Assembly: GCF_035582795.1 (NCBI RefSeq)
Contig: NC_134365.1
Coordinates: 38,172,135-38,236,134 of the forward strand
Length of the DNA: 64,000 nucleotides
Direction of reading: 5' to 3'
Origin: Mycteria americana
Taxonomy: Eukaryota > Chordata > Aves > Ciconiiformes > Ciconiidae
Shown here piece after piece: positions 1-13,309 of the stretch; position 1 is the stretch's first letter, and every line of letters starts with the position of its first letter. The notes below the pieces were generated by a model. It worked only from the letters and a program-made list of their open reading frames with translations, was not told the origin of the DNA and ran no database searches. The position numbers were made by a program, and so were the translations under genes.

Positions 1-1002
1 GTTGGATGGATCTCTTTATCCAGACAGTTAAATGCAGGTCAGCAGTGTGCACAACAGAAAGAAAATAACGATGCTGGTTTTGGCTGGGTGGCTTTATGAG
101 CTGCTAGACATGTCTGTTTTCTCCATACCGTACTGAGTACTGATGAATGCCTTTTTGATTTTGCTCAGTAAAGGAAGAGCGTGTCATGTATAGTAGCTTG
201 GGTACAATAGCCTGACAGTGAGTTGTAGGAGCTTGGAAGAAAGTATGAAGGGCTACAATGAAAGTTAAGCTCTGCAATATCTCTTTTGTATATTTTTCCC
301 TTACACTCCAGTTCAAAATATTACTCTCTTATCTAATAGCTGCCATGGCTAAAATAGGAAACATCCTGCTTGTCTAAGAGAGAATAAATGTACAAGGTGC
401 ACCCTTGTTAATCTTCAAGTGCAAAGAGCATGTAATTACTCATACAACCTGCGGAGATCTAAAGAAGGATACTCACAGCATTCTTGTACCCTGAAAAATA
501 ATCAGGCTACTTTTGTCTTAAGCAGACCCGATTAGGATGAATAAACTTATTGTTTTAGCAATGTTTAACACATATTTTTGTTTTTCTTCCCCGATCTGAT
601 TTCCCTTAGTGATAGTTCCATGCAAGCTCTCACTGAGAAGTCTACTAATTTTGGCACAAAGTCACCCAAAGCCTACAGGCAAGTTGGTCTATCATCCACT
701 GAGTCAAATCCTATATGTCAAACTATGTTACAAGGCAACTCAGTATCTTCTCTCCAGTTTTAGCCTTGAGTTTTATTTTCCCTGTACTCTGAAGTGTAGC
801 TGTGTATGTACAAAAGTGGTTTTCCTAAAGACTGTTCAGTCATTTTCCTGAGTTTACTGCTACTAATCTGTTATTTTCACATTGCACTACTATTTTTGCA
901 TTTAGCTTTTTAAACTTATATTCAACTTTAATTTTGATGCACAAACCTGCATACATACATACATACAGTAAGCTGTAACCAAACTACATTAAAAATGATA
1001 AC
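1..1002. other. No gene seen
   Basis: AT-rich sequence with only short chance reading frames. No exon, RNA gene or recognisable repeat other than the CATA run at its end. The upstream neighbour of RASSF3 in human is TBK1, but I saw no TBK1 coding segment here. Confidence 0.6.
950..967. repeat. (CATA)n microsatellite
   Basis: Seen: four to five CATA units directly beside the CpG-bearing block at 1003-1141. Confidence 0.85.
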
Positions 1003-1141
1003 GTGCATCACATTGTACCGGCAGTGGTCTCTGTGCATTATCTTCCCGACGCCCAGCTGGACCAGCACAGCAATGCCCTCTCTCTCACACACTCGCTTTC
1101 GTCACGGTACTGCGCCGGTCCTGTCTGCGCATTTCCAGCAT
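1003..1141 (-). other. Isolated CpG-bearing block with an acceptor-like end; possible conserved element or minus-strand exon
   Basis: Seen: about 140 bases with several CpGs, more GC-rich than the AT-rich DNA on both sides. On the minus strand a pyrimidine-rich CTTTTCCAG ends at 1142. One frame then reads 18 codons from MLEMRRQD to a stop at 1085. Another frame (phase 1 entry) stays open across the whole block, reading through QYRDESECVREG and GKIMHRDHC. I recognise neither peptide as a known family. It may be a terminal exon, an ancient repeat turned regulatory element, or chance. Confidence 0.25.
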
Positions 1142-2487
1142 CTGGAAAAGAACATAAAGCAAATTACAACAAATTTTACAGGTTGAAGTATTCAAAACAA
1201 AACAGGGAACAACTGTACAGTACAATGGATGATACTTAAAAGAATCAAGCAGAAATCTTGCTGAAGTACCCAAAGAGATACTCTTTTTCATGTAACACCA
1301 TATGAAAATATTTAATGATAGTGTAACGTATTGTAGAGTGAAATAAGAACTAACCAGATGTGAGCAAATGTGCTTTGGCACTGTGATTTTCTTCCTCAAA
1401 ATCCAGGATGTGCTTCATTGGAACTATTGCTTAGAAGAAACCTTCCTACTCCTTACTTCTTAAGGGGAGAAATCCAGTTATTCCCCAATAGATAGCCTGT
1501 AGAAGAAGTAAGCAATTCATCTCAGAGGACCTTGAGACGTGATTGCTAGGCTGAATTTGCGTTACGTATTTCGTTTTGAGTAAACAGCACTTCAGGCCTG
1601 AAGAAAATGAACTGAAATCCCATTGTATTTGGAGAGAGCTTCTGTGTGTTTATGTCGGAGCTCTGAAACGAGACCTGCAGTTGGTTGTCTGCTCTGGGTT
1701 CGGTCATGCTGGCTTCTGTCCTCCATCACTGACAGAGATGGCATACCTGAAAAACCTCAGGGATTTCCATTTAAGATGTGCTCAGTGTGCCGTAGAAGAG
1801 TCAGGACAGACCCTACTGCAGCTCAGAGCCAGCGCTGAGAAGAACTACTACTCTCCCAGCCTCCGATCTGCTTTCCACGGCGACATCCTGGCTTCTCCAG
1901 AAACTGTGCAGGGCACAGTTCATCTCATGGATTTTACAGCTTTACTGTAAGATGGGAATCAATATGCCCAAGAGGCACTGGTCTTTCTCTACTGACTGTA
2001 AAGAGAGCCGTGACAACCAGCGCAGCTGCAAACATCTGTATTCAGTTAGACGAAGCCCAACTGCCTGCTCATACAGAGAGACTTCCGTAGGCCTGTAAAA
2101 AGGGGTTGCAACTGCTCGTGCTCCTGTAATGCTCATTTGCTTCCTCTCCCTTTTGGATGGGATTCTTCCAGATTTCATGCAGGTTTACTTAAAAAGTCGT
2201 TCTAATCATAGGAATGTGTCTGGACTAGAAGCGTGTTTTTTCAGCAAAAGATGCTGGATGGGGATTTCTAGTAGTATAGATGTGGTAGTGGTTCAGTTTG
2301 ATGTGCAGCAGTTGTCAGCTGAGGTTCAGGGTTTGGGTTGCATGATCTTTTTATGGTATTTTGTCTCTTAGCGTAACTGTCATCCGTAGTGTAAGGTTTT
2401 CAACATTTTTCCGCTTCTTTTTTGTCAGTTTTCTTCATTTTCTTATCACATTTATTACCTATCAGCGTATAAATTATTGGAAGCCTT

Positions 2488-2524
2488 GATAACAGAGAAA
2501 CTGTTATCATGCGATAACAGAGAA
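2488..2524. repeat. Direct-inverted-direct repeat around GATAACAG
   Basis: Seen: GATAACAGAGAA at 2488-2499, CTGTTATC (inverse of GATAACAG) at 2501-2508, and GATAACAGAGAA again at 2513-2524. The logic matches the 43.48 kb element but the arms are shorter. AGATAA/TGATAA-like boxes here also resemble GATA-factor sites. Confidence 0.8.
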
Positions 2525-3070
2525 CATGCAAAATACTTTTGATGTCATAGCTAAAAAGCTATCTATACAATTCTATTTTAACTATATTAATTTATCTGCA
2601 GAGTAATAGATCATTAAATCTGATAACAAATGTGTTTTACATCAGTTCGAATGCTACAGTTCTTCAATTTCCATCTTTCAAATGGAGGAGAGTTTTGGAA
2701 GTTTCAGATTGCCAATCACTGGTTAATTTTTAATCCCTTCTTTTTGTGTATGTGCAGCTGCTGAGAATCAAAAGTTTTTTTAGAAAGCTCACAAATATAG
2801 CTACTTATTTGGATTAGGGAGGGATGAACAGCTGAGCTGGAAATCGGAAGTATTATGCTAGTTTTGCTGAACTAAGCTCAAACGCAGCAGTTTTTTTGTT
2901 TCTTTACTTTTAGTAGTTGTGCTGTGTTCTTTATAAGCTTCCTAGCAACTGCATAGCTTTGTCACGCAGAATGATGTTATAAATTATGTTTTAGTATGAA
3001 ATCTGTGATAATGTGTCTTGACAGTGTCATGCAAATACAGTAGTGCTGAAGCCCAGGGACTAGTTGGGTA

Positions 3071-3137
3071 CTTGGATAAAATTCTCACTCTTGGATAAAA
3101 TTCTCACTCTCTTGCTACTTGGATAAAATTTACTCTG
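3071..3137. repeat. Short tandem repeat, three copies of a TTGGATAAAATT unit
   Basis: Seen: TTGGATAAAATTCTCACTC at 3072-3090 and 3091-3109, and a diverged third copy at 3119-3136 (TTGGATAAAATTTACTCT) after a 9-base interruption. Non-coding local duplication. Confidence 0.85.
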
Positions 3138-3687
3138 ACACACAGCTGAACAGGGTTTAAGGAAGGTCACAGCTTTTGTTTATAATTTCTAGATAAATGT
3201 GTTTCACACATTCAGTTCTGTCCCATGCATAGATGCAGTGTTTCTCTGCATAACCCAGTTCTGGATTGCTAAAATGTTTTAGTCCATTTTAGATCTTGGT
3301 CAGTGAAGGGAGATGGTCCATGGAGGTCTGGAAGTCTCTTCCTCCTTCTCTGGAAGTTCAAGCTCCATCGATACGGAAATATCCTTGTGAAGACTGGCTT
3401 GTGAATACCTCTCCACACTGAACTCCGTCTGTCAGCGTGGCATATGGCATAGTGTCACATACCCACACTGTGACAGGTTGGAAGGACACCACCTCATTTT
3501 CCAAGTACATTATTGTCCCTACAAAGAAAGCAAAAACTCATTTTGAGCTCAGCTAATAAGGACATTTGCTAATGCAGGCAAGCAGATATTCCTTAATATG
3601 TTTAGCTTTTCCTACACACAGTTCCCACTGTGAATAGGTATGTGGGGATCTTTGTTCCTGAAACCAGACGAAATGGAGAAGGCAGTT

Positions 3688-3711
3688 AGTTAAGTCAAAG
3701 TTAAGTCAAAG
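3688..3711. repeat. Tandem duplication of an 11-base unit
   Basis: Seen: AGTTAAGTCAA occurs twice back to back at 3688-3698 and 3699-3709. Confidence 0.8.
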
Positions 3712-6700
3712 CAAATGAAATCCTTTGCTCATCCCAGTCATTTGCTACCTAAGAGCTGGGAGGAGTGGAAATGGCAGTAGCTCCTCACTGAGGAAAAATA
3801 CTCTTCTGCCCCAGAGCAGAGAAAATTCTGCATCTGCCCCCCATCCGGTACCACTGCCTGTGCTCCTCCTCATGGTTAGACTTCATTTTTACGGTGTCTC
3901 AGCACTGCTGCATTGCTCTAACAAATGCTTATCAGCAAAGAATTTGCTTTAAAACTATATAAACTCAGCACGCTCCAAGAGAATATTCCCAGCCAGACAC
4001 CGCTGGTTGTTCACAGTTCACCATTTAAGAGTATTTTCTGTAACAGTGAGGGTTTGTTTGGGTTTTTTTAGTTTTCTCAGCTCCAGCAGCGGGCATGGGC
4101 TGGCTAGGGTAAGGCAGGCACTGGGTCGTCGTGTAGCTCTACGCAGAGCTGGTCTGCAGCGCTGCAGGTCGGGGCAGACAGCGACGTGTCTAAACCGCTG
4201 GATGTTTCACGAGCACCCCTTTGCTTTCCGACTGGTGTGCACAGGTTTCCACGTGGAAAGCGGGTTGCGGGGCAGATGCTGAGAGCAGTGTGTTGTGCCC
4301 GGCTATCCTGCCAAGGTGGTGACTTGCCACACATCCCGGCCCGTGGCTGGAGAGCACGTGGGATGGGCAGCACGCACGTGGAGTCTGTGCGTGCCATTTC
4401 TGCCCTTCGTGGAGGGCTGCTGAGATCTGACCTTTGCACCGTTGCGGGGAGGTAGGAGGTCAGAGGCTGCCCAAATAGCAGAGGGGACAGCTGCTCACCT
4501 CCCTTCCCGGGCAGGTGGGACAGCAGCGCGGGCAGCAATCCCTCCCTCCCCTCCTCCAGCACACTGCTTAGATGAGCAGAGTATGACCTGGGGGTTGAAA
4601 TCTGCTGCAGCAAAAAGCCTTACATGGCTTTTTTCCTTAAAGGGAGGCAGGGATCAAGAGCGTGACTCTGCTCACATTTCAGGTCCTTCTGTCCTCCTCG
4701 GAAAGCATCTCCGTGCGCTGTCTCTTCATCAGAGTGGATTGAAAGGTACACATGTAGCGCTGTGTAGTACCTTTTTAATACCGAGAGTTCTTAACTTTAG
4801 TAATGCTCCAGCGCAGCGTAAGCAGTCAGAGTTGCCTTAGGAGGGGCTATGTGAACTCTCCCTAGCCCAGCTGATGCAGCTGATGCGGGCTGACAGCGGT
4901 TCGTTGCTGTGCGCAGCACCGTGGCTCATGTTCTAAAGCGAACAGTTCAGGGTGAGAGGAGCCCCCGTCATCATCGCAGACCCCTCGTCCGTGAGCTGTC
5001 GTCCATTCGCTCTACAGTTTGCCCTAACTAGGGCCTAGAAATGTAAAGTGATGGAGGAGTCACGAAATTACTGCAAGGCTAACTACCACTGCTGTTCAGT
5101 TCAGCTTGAATTCAGGTCCATGCTCTCATCTGTATTAGCTGGTTTTTGGCATAGCATAATTGTCAGATTCATCCAACTGACTTTTTTTTTTATAGAATGA
5201 GTTCTGTTTGCCTTAAAGTAATATGTAACGTTTTATGCTCTTGCCCATTTTTTGTTCCAGTAAGGCACTAAACACTCTAAGGTGTAAACCTCCACAGGTT
5301 TGTTATTCTCATCAGCAAAGTCAGTTTACCCCTTTATATTGTTACATTCTGATGTGTTTTACTGTATATTTTTTTTAAGCCTCATAAAATACCAGTATAA
5401 CAAAAATACTGTATTGGTGTTTTCTGGTAAGTGACAAAAAAATATTCCTGTGCCCTTCATATCCTGCTAAAGATCATACGTATCTATATGGATTCTTTAT
5501 CAAATTATAAAACTAGTCATCTTAACATATGTTCACTTATGGTCTGAAATAGTATGGGGTATTTTATGCCCCTTTGATTTTCATTAAATTTTTATATGTA
5601 TAAATTTCAGAAAAAAAAAAGTCATTGTTTGATTCGGTATTTGGCAGATGCTCTTAAACATTCAAGGCCATGCTATTTCCTGAAAGAAGCAAGTTCGCTG
5701 TTGGGCCTTTAACTCTGCTCTTTGCATGTGCTGAATTGGGTGGCAGACCTCCTACTTGTGCTAAAACCGTCACTTTGCTACTAAATTCCTGCTGGTATGA
5801 CGGGGTGGAGCTCGAAGAAGAGACGAGTCTGGCGGCCTGAGTCCTGCCTTCTGCTCTTTCATTGACACTGGCTGAAGAATTGTGGCAGATACAGTGTAAA
5901 TGGAAACGTTTATTTGTTTTCAGAGACATATTGACCAGAGGAAATGCAATCTATCTAGCTTGGTCCTGAGGAGCAGCAGTATGTTAAAAATGTCGGATGT
6001 ATAAAATGGGGTTAAATACTTCACATATTTTAGCGTAGAAAAATACATTGTGAATTCTAGGAGAGTTATTAACTGCGTGCTGTGAACATAGCTGGTGTAA
6101 CAAAGCCCTCACTTTCTGTAGTTTAAAGGTTGATATAAAAGGATCTTTGTTTTGTAATGACATTAGTCTTGATTTTCAGTGTTTTCTACCATTCAGACTT
6201 AGCAGAAGGAAAAAAATCAAATAAAATGTGAGAAGCTGAAGAGAAACTTGTGACATAGTCGAGGAAATCATACTAAGCTTGGGAAATGGTTAAATAGTCT
6301 TGATGTTAAAAAGCGTATGCCAGAATTAATGATAAATGCTGCGGGGGGCATGTATTAGTTCATAGCGTCTCTGGATTTACAATTTAATGTGTATCGTGCT
6401 TGAAGCATGTGTAGTCCAAGTACTGAGATGCTGTGAATTTCTTTGGATAGCGATATGCCGATAGTGCTGGATTCTTAAGTAAAGTGTGGGAGCGAATGAT
6501 TTGACTCTTAATGTCAGCCTTCAAATCCATTAAGAGTAAAGTTGCATTTTTAACGCCCTGTGTATCTATAGAAATCTCTGTTAAATTTACTGCTAAGAAC
6601 CTTCATAAGAAGGTCTTTGAGAAACACTCTCTCTAGAGAAAATCCTGTTGATTTAAATCAAGGCCTTTTGAAAGAGGACTTGTCCTTTTTTTGTGTTTTG

Positions 6701-9700
6701 GGGTTTATTTGTTTACAGCCTAGAAAAGGTAGCTAGAGATGAACAAATGAGCCCCTCAAAAACCTGTCTGTGGAAAACATGTCTTGTTTTAACATCATTG
6801 GAAACACAGTACCAGGTTAAGACTCTGAAGCGTTGGTCTTTCTTTAGCCGAAGCATCTATTAATATAGCTGCTTCTTGTAATAAAGAGGGAGGTCTGGAG
6901 GGCTCGGAGCGGCGTGACGGAGAGGGAGGGGATTTAGGACTAACAGGTGGTCCTGAGACGTGCTGGCTGACGCCGAGCTCAGAGCAAGCGCACTCTCTGT
7001 GGGTATTCATGGGCTTTCCTCTCTCGTCTGGATACATGTGTCTGTTGTTCCTGGGGTAGCTGTGGAGCCTTTCAGCTATGGCAATAAGAAATGACTTGAG
7101 GAAAACCATCAGGAGGATAGCACGGTTTTTTTACTGGTTTCCTAAATCGTTGAGCAGTTCGAGAAGGAGAACAGTAAAACTTCTCTGGAAGTCTGCTGGT
7201 AAGTCTGCTGCTATGTTTCTTAAGACATTTTTTTCCTGCTAAAGGGAAATTCAAAGGGAAAAATAATTTATTTCTGTTCAGCTGGTTAACTTTTCCAGGC
7301 CAGCATTGTTTGCATTTTTCCATTCTCTGAGGCTCATTAGGCAAAACTGTAAAAATATTCCAGAAATGCAATAGAAGGTTCATTAGGCTTGCTCAGATGA
7401 AGAATTCTCTTGCAGCTGTATAATTTATTCATATTAATATTCATGTCAGTGATATTTGATGTCTTGGTTTTGTAGACCTTGTTTCTCCCTTAGGTATGTA
7501 TACAGGAGCTCTAATATGACTCAGACACCTGCCAGAACATTATTTGGAATTGCCTTAATCTGTTAATTGATCTAGAAGGCTGCGTGAAGACAGAATTGAC
7601 TGAAGACCTTAACTCATTGTACCAGCGTTCACACGAAGCGATGAGCAGCTTAGAGAGGGCTTGTGCTCAGCAGTGATGCACTGTCCTTCGTTTCCCTTGT
7701 ATCAGCTGAAACGCAGTACCGCCCAGCTCACCAGTACAAGGCATTGCTCCTAAAGACAGCTCAGTGCTTTGATCCTTGTCCAGTCCTGGTGGAGAAGTGT
7801 TTGCATCTCTCGGATTAACATTCTCATAAACACCATGAAAGCCCAAAGGCTGTTGTGTCCCTCTAGAGTGGTCTGTTAAAGCTGGGGCTGAGGTATATTC
7901 CTGGGGGGGCAGGGGTGGAGGAACATGCGCTGCCGTATCTTAGGAAGCTGAGTTCATTCGGTCTTCTTGAAGGACTAATTATACAAGATCGGTTTTCTTT
8001 TGACGAGGACTGTTTTGACTGAAGTGGTGAACTTGTCAATTCTGCAAGTATTACAACATTAGTGCCAAATTTCCATTTGTATGGGATGGGATTTGGGTCA
8101 GTTCTGCAGCTGAGCAATTTAGTGCTGTACTTCAAATAACAGATCTGTGACTCTGAGAAGGGAATGCCGAGTTGGACCATCTGAAATCTATCACAGAAAT
8201 GTTGTTGGGCCACATGTCTAAGTGACATGTGACTTCTTCCCATGTGAAGGAGTCCACGAGTTTCAAACATCCAGAGGGAAATCCCAGCTCACTGAAGTCT
8301 GTGGCAAAACTTTCCTTGACTAAAACTAGAGCTTTAATTAACCTCTGTTGGAATATTGGTAATCCCAAGTCTTCCTGATACATCATATCATCTTGAGTCC
8401 TCATAAGATATCAGATCATTCCTGCATCTCTTTTGTTATTGTAAAAGCATAAGTGGCTAAAAAGTATCGATAAATGTTATTGAGAGCTTTAATTGCTAGC
8501 TGAGTTACACACATGCAAAATTGTTTACATGCCAGTTATATTTTCCCTCAGTACTACAAAAGAATCATTACATCCATGACTTGTAACAATAAATAATGTG
8601 AACTTTAAGTGCTTTAAAAAGAATACTTTTTGTGGTTTTTCTCCCATCTTCCTCTACATCTAGTGGTTTGAATAAGATTTGCCTTCCTACCCTCATTTTA
8701 ATGTATGTATTAGCATCTCTTTTGAACAGAATTTGTGAATAGCGTCTGAAGTGCCCTCCATGTCCTTTTCTACCTGTGCAATGAGATGATTATCACAAAA
8801 TTGTGGTTTCGGTGGAAACGTGACGTTTTAGCACAAGGTTGCATCCAAGCAGAAAAAAGCACAGTGTGAAAATTCAGCTCAAACTTCTCATAACTTTACA
8901 GAAGCCAATCTCATCGAGTACGTCTGTAATACACTGGAAGCTGAAGCCCTGGTGCTCCTTTCACAGGGGAGGGGATGCAGCTCCTGTTTGCACGGACAAT
9001 TCTTGTTTAGTCTTTACAAGGACAGCAAGTGGTATGAATCCTTAGCTACGCTGAAGTCCACGAACATTTCTGCCTTTTTCTTGAGTGGCCAGAATTTTGC
9101 TTGGGTTCTTGAGGAATTACCAGCTTACCCACATGCTTCCTTAACTCTGAAACACCACGTTTTTGTAACTTTTAACCAAGTTGCTCTTCTGTCCTTCTGA
9201 GAGAGTTCTCCAACACATAAGCCTAGTCTGAGCAGTACTGACCATCTAGTTGCCTTGGTACACAAGGAGATTTACCCTCGCCTCTAGCATACTAGAGTTT
9301 TCAACTTCTTTATCTCTGCCTCTGTCTTTCTGCCAGATTTTGCTCCTGTGTTGGCACTAACACAATTTTCTGGTTGGGTCAGCCAGGATGAGCCAGCAGA
9401 ACGATTCTGCATTACTAGGCTTGTTCCACAGATGAATAACCCAGCTGATACTTAAAGCTTTCAATAATACTTACTGATAGTTTTTAGCCACTTACACTGG
9501 AACAAATAAATTCATGTTTTAACAACAACAAAGCTGAAACTTTCATGGTATGGGTGTGTTAGGAAGAGTAGAGATTACATTCTCTAATATGCTTTGTCAT
9601 AGATTTTATGATATCATACATCATTTGAACCAAGAGATGGGCACTGTGCCTCTGCAGAGCACCCGCAGGCTTACTTGTTGCTTTCATTCTGCTCCTGTCA

Positions 9701-10289
9701 CTCCGTGTCTCAGGATGCCTTGTCCTCTCTGCCTGACCCAGAAACAGAACCTGCTGAAGCACAAAATTAGTTTTTAAGTATGACGATGAATTTAGTACTG
9801 CTGTCGGTCACTGTGTTCAGAAAGTTGTATTTGATGCAATTTTAGAAAGAGCTATCAAAGCATAATTAGGTTGCTGTTCGTAAAAATCCTTAGTTTTCCA
9901 GCCTGTCCTTGGATGGATACTTGGGGATTGTTGGCCACGGACTATTGCCTACAGCTAACATTCTCCTTTCTAAGCTGTAGAAGAAGGAAGAAAATTCCAG
10001 GGTGCTCTTTAGAAACTGGTTTTGATTAAATTACTTACTAAGGACTAGAATAATGTCTTAGATGTGGTTCTGAATGTACTAAATGTAGCTGATAATATTT
10101 TAAGTGCCTTTAGTTTAATCATGGGGATATAACATTTATAAGAGGCTTAAACTGAGGAACATAGTATTTAGGGGTTTGTAGCCTTTATTTCTTTAAAATG
10201 TGTTTGGATTTTTTCCTACAACATCTTCATAGAATTTGTGTTGACACATCATGTGACCAGAAGTTTTATCATGATAAAGTACATAACCA

Positions 10290-10700
10290 GAAGTCAGGGA
10301 GAGGTAACTGAAACACAAAGGAATTAGAAAGAATTATCATAGAGGGCCATGATAAGACTATAGAAAGCAATGACCAAAAAAATCAAAATGGACAAGTAGC
10401 TCCTATTTTCTCTGTCTTAGAGCAGAGGAATAAGGTGAGGGGTGACAAATGTAAAGCAGACAAAAGGAATTTTTTTTTTTATTTTTTATTCAGCATGTAA
10501 TTAAATTGTGGAACTCATTACCAGAGGATGCTGCTGAGGTCAGGAATGTAACAAGATTTAAAGAGGGTCTGGAAGAATAACAATATTCAATATTATGACA
10601 ATTGAAGCTACAAGAAAAGCTTTGAAAGAGACATAAATTTTCTTGCTTCAGGGTTTAAGCTATTTTTTAACAATTAGGGATTAGTTTGAGATAATTTTGT
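10290..10700 (+). mobile_element. Ancient CR1-type LINE fragment (3' region)
   Basis: Seen: GTGGAACTCATTACCAGAGG near 10508, followed by AAGAGGGTCTGGA and a tail with CTTGCTTCAGGGTTTAAGC and ATTAGGGATTAG. These phrases occur in order in the 3' part of old reptile and bird CR1 LINEs (established knowledge, matched by eye). The copy is strongly diverged, has a T-rich insertion near 10470-10495, and keeps no open reading frame. The left border is approximate. Confidence 0.6.
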
Positions 10701-13309
10701 GGCTCAGATCCCACAGCTGTTATTGTTTCTTGCAGTTTCTTGTGAAGGAACTAATGCTCCCCCTTGGCAGAGATGACCTTATGATCTGCATTGATTTAAG
10801 CCTTTATGACATTTTTCAGGCTGATACAGGAGAAAAACAGATTTTAGACCTGTTCAGAAAAGTATCCCATAATATCCTGTGGAAAACATGAAAAGCACAA
10901 TGCTTGCTGTCATTTTTTTACTTTGACAAAACTACCCCTGTGGCAAACCCTGCTTGCTTTGAAGCCATTATAATAAATAAATAAACACAGCAAATTAAGT
11001 CGGTCTGAGGTGGGCGATTTTGTGTAGTCTTGCCAAATCCTACTGGCTCATGAAGAGCTTTATTCTCAGCTCTTGGCTGGGCAGGGTTCTCATCAGTTTG
11101 AGCTACTGTCCTACTAGGTACGTTGGAAGGCTCTTTCAGAGGGCAGAAAGTGAGAATTTATTGACAAAATCTTAAACTAACTGTATTGCACAAAGCCTGA
11201 AGTTGATTTTTACCCTTCGCTGTTGGTTGGGGTTTTTTGCAACTTTTCTGCTCTAGTGTGTTAGCCCTTTAGTCCTTCTCTAACATTGAAGTTAGTAGAG
11301 TATTTTTATTGATTTGGAAGGATTTTTGGCCAGAATGGTCAAGCGTCCACTATAAAATCACGTTTATGTAAGAATATGTGTTATGCAAAATAAATGGAAA
11401 CCTGTACACAAGTATGGTGATATCCCTTAAACTTGCTTCCTCCTAAAAGGATCCACATATAAAGTTTTAACTGATCAGACAAAGAGAAAAGTCAACTTTT
11501 GAACTCTCTCTCCAAAATATATTCAGCTGACAAAATAAATCTATAACACATATGGGAAGGGAGAACATAATTTTAGTGTGATATGTCAATTTAGAATGGC
11601 TTAGTTTAAAATCTTTGTGACTTCATTTCTTATTTTCATATTTGGCCAGCTAACATATGATGGCTTATGCTGTAAGCGCCTGTGTCCTTACGTGACCTCT
11701 TTAATCAAGTTATTCTGGGACTAGTTTGGGTATGTAGGGGTAGCGTACCTAGCACTTGTGAGACTACGTAGCTGGGAAATTAACAGATAACATCACTGTA
11801 TTTCTATGTTCTTGTCAAAACCCAGTTGGTGAAAGCCACTGCCTCCCCTGCTCCCTCAGGCCAGTGGCATGTTGCCCCTCTACTGTCCCTATAGTCAGGC
11901 CTGTGTCTCCTGGACGGATACCGGCAACTCTCCAGTGAGCACCTATAGGTCTCCTATGGTTTTAGTAAAAAAAAAAGTTCACCTGGCCCCAGTTCTCTTC
12001 TGAGGATCAGCTGCACTGTGCATAGGAGCAATGCTCTGTGGTGTGACGGATACGTCAGGCCAAGCAAGGGCTTGCAGGGCTTGCAGAGGGGTACTCAGAA
12101 GAAGAGCGTCCATCTCTGGGAATGATGGAGAGAGTTTTGGCCCAACACAGATGATAAATGGAGTGTAGGGGCATTTGGGAACTGTGGCTCTGGAGCATTC
12201 AAGCTCACATGGGTGGACAAGATGGACTCCAAGGGAATATCATTTGAAGGATTAATTAGCTGTATTTGGGAGAGGGAGCAGAAGGACACTGTCTCAGTGG
12301 AAGCCAGCTTGGATGTAAATCAGTTATATTTAAACCTAACGTGGTAGCAGACAAGGTGGGCTTGTGACTGCAGGTGGCTGTTCGGGCGTGTGGATCCAGC
12401 AACCCAAGGTCACATCTCGCTGGGACCTGCTGGGGTGGGTAACCAAGACTTCTGATCCAACTTTTTCAGACTGCTGTATCTGTTTATTTCCTGAACGTCT
12501 AGTTCGTGGCTGTGATTTATATAGTGCTGGAGATGGGTAGGATACTGCAGCAGATTGCAAGCAGGTAGGAGATGATGGCCTTTTACCATGAGACCACACA
12601 TACAGGTTTTCCGCCTGCATTAGGACTGGGTGCAGTCCTTTCAGTTCATATTTGTTCATCTACTTCGGCTATTTGAGCCCATTTGATTTGAATGTTCTTA
12701 ATCATTATTTAATAGCCTGTGTCCAATGTTCATTTAAGAATACATAGGTTATTAGTGGAAGTGTGCCATTTAAAGATCCTTTGTGTTGTGAAAGCATGAT
12801 TTTAGTTTCTAGTCTCCTTTTCAAAAACATCTCTATATGTGCTTTTCCTATCTCTTTTAATTTTAAGTATATATATTTAATTTTTCTTGTATGATTTGCT
12901 TAAAAGTGCACTTACCTAGTTCTGGAGGAAGCTGTGCAGGCATCTGTAATAAAAAAGCATTTATTAACAAAATGAAAAAGAAGATGGGTGCAGGATGTCA
13001 GTGTTAACAGGTCATCAGGGTAGTTTAAATCGTAGAAGGCTGTAGAAGAAACACATCATACTGAGTGACTGGGCAGTAAAACATAATTCAGTGTTGATAA
13101 ATACGAACTAAACCATATGGGGAAAACCCTGACTGCACATATAGAGCAGTGGCTTCTAATTTAGCTTTTATCACTTGGAAAACAGAATTAATCATGTGGA
13201 CGGTTCTCTGAAGAGACTCTTCCCAATGTTCAAAGTAAAAGGGAACTGAATATATGGAAGTATTAGGAAAGAGATAAAGTGAAAACCCAGAAAACTGTGC
13301 TGTGCCTAC
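10701..13309. other. No gene seen
   Basis: AT-rich intron-like sequence between two old CR1 fragments. The few open frames are short and unlike known proteins. Confidence 0.6.

Larger units (their letters stand above)
1142..10289. other. Intron or intergenic DNA without supported genes
   Basis: Mostly AT-rich. A moderately GC-rich patch lies at about 4080-4560, with long overlapping open frames on both strands (for example 4104-4613 on the minus strand), which is expected from base composition. A 124-codon open frame at 1576-1950 on the + strand has no motif I recognise. Small tandem repeats are listed separately. No C1-domain first half (W-C-x2-C type) was found. Confidence 0.6.

Noticed and set aside
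1..1000. 3' end of a neighbouring gene such as TBK1
   Set aside because: No coding match seen. Expectation from human gene order alone is not evidence.
1576..1950. 124-codon + strand open frame
   Set aside because: No family resemblance, and the flanks do not look like splice sites or a promoter.
3071..3137. Possible CRISPR-like array
   Set aside because: Units are nearly adjacent, without distinct spacers, in a vertebrate genome. It is a simple tandem duplication.
4104..4613. 169-codon minus-strand open frame overlapped by several + strand frames
   Set aside because: It sits in a GC-rich patch where stop codons are rare in all frames. No domain, splice-site context or family resemblance.
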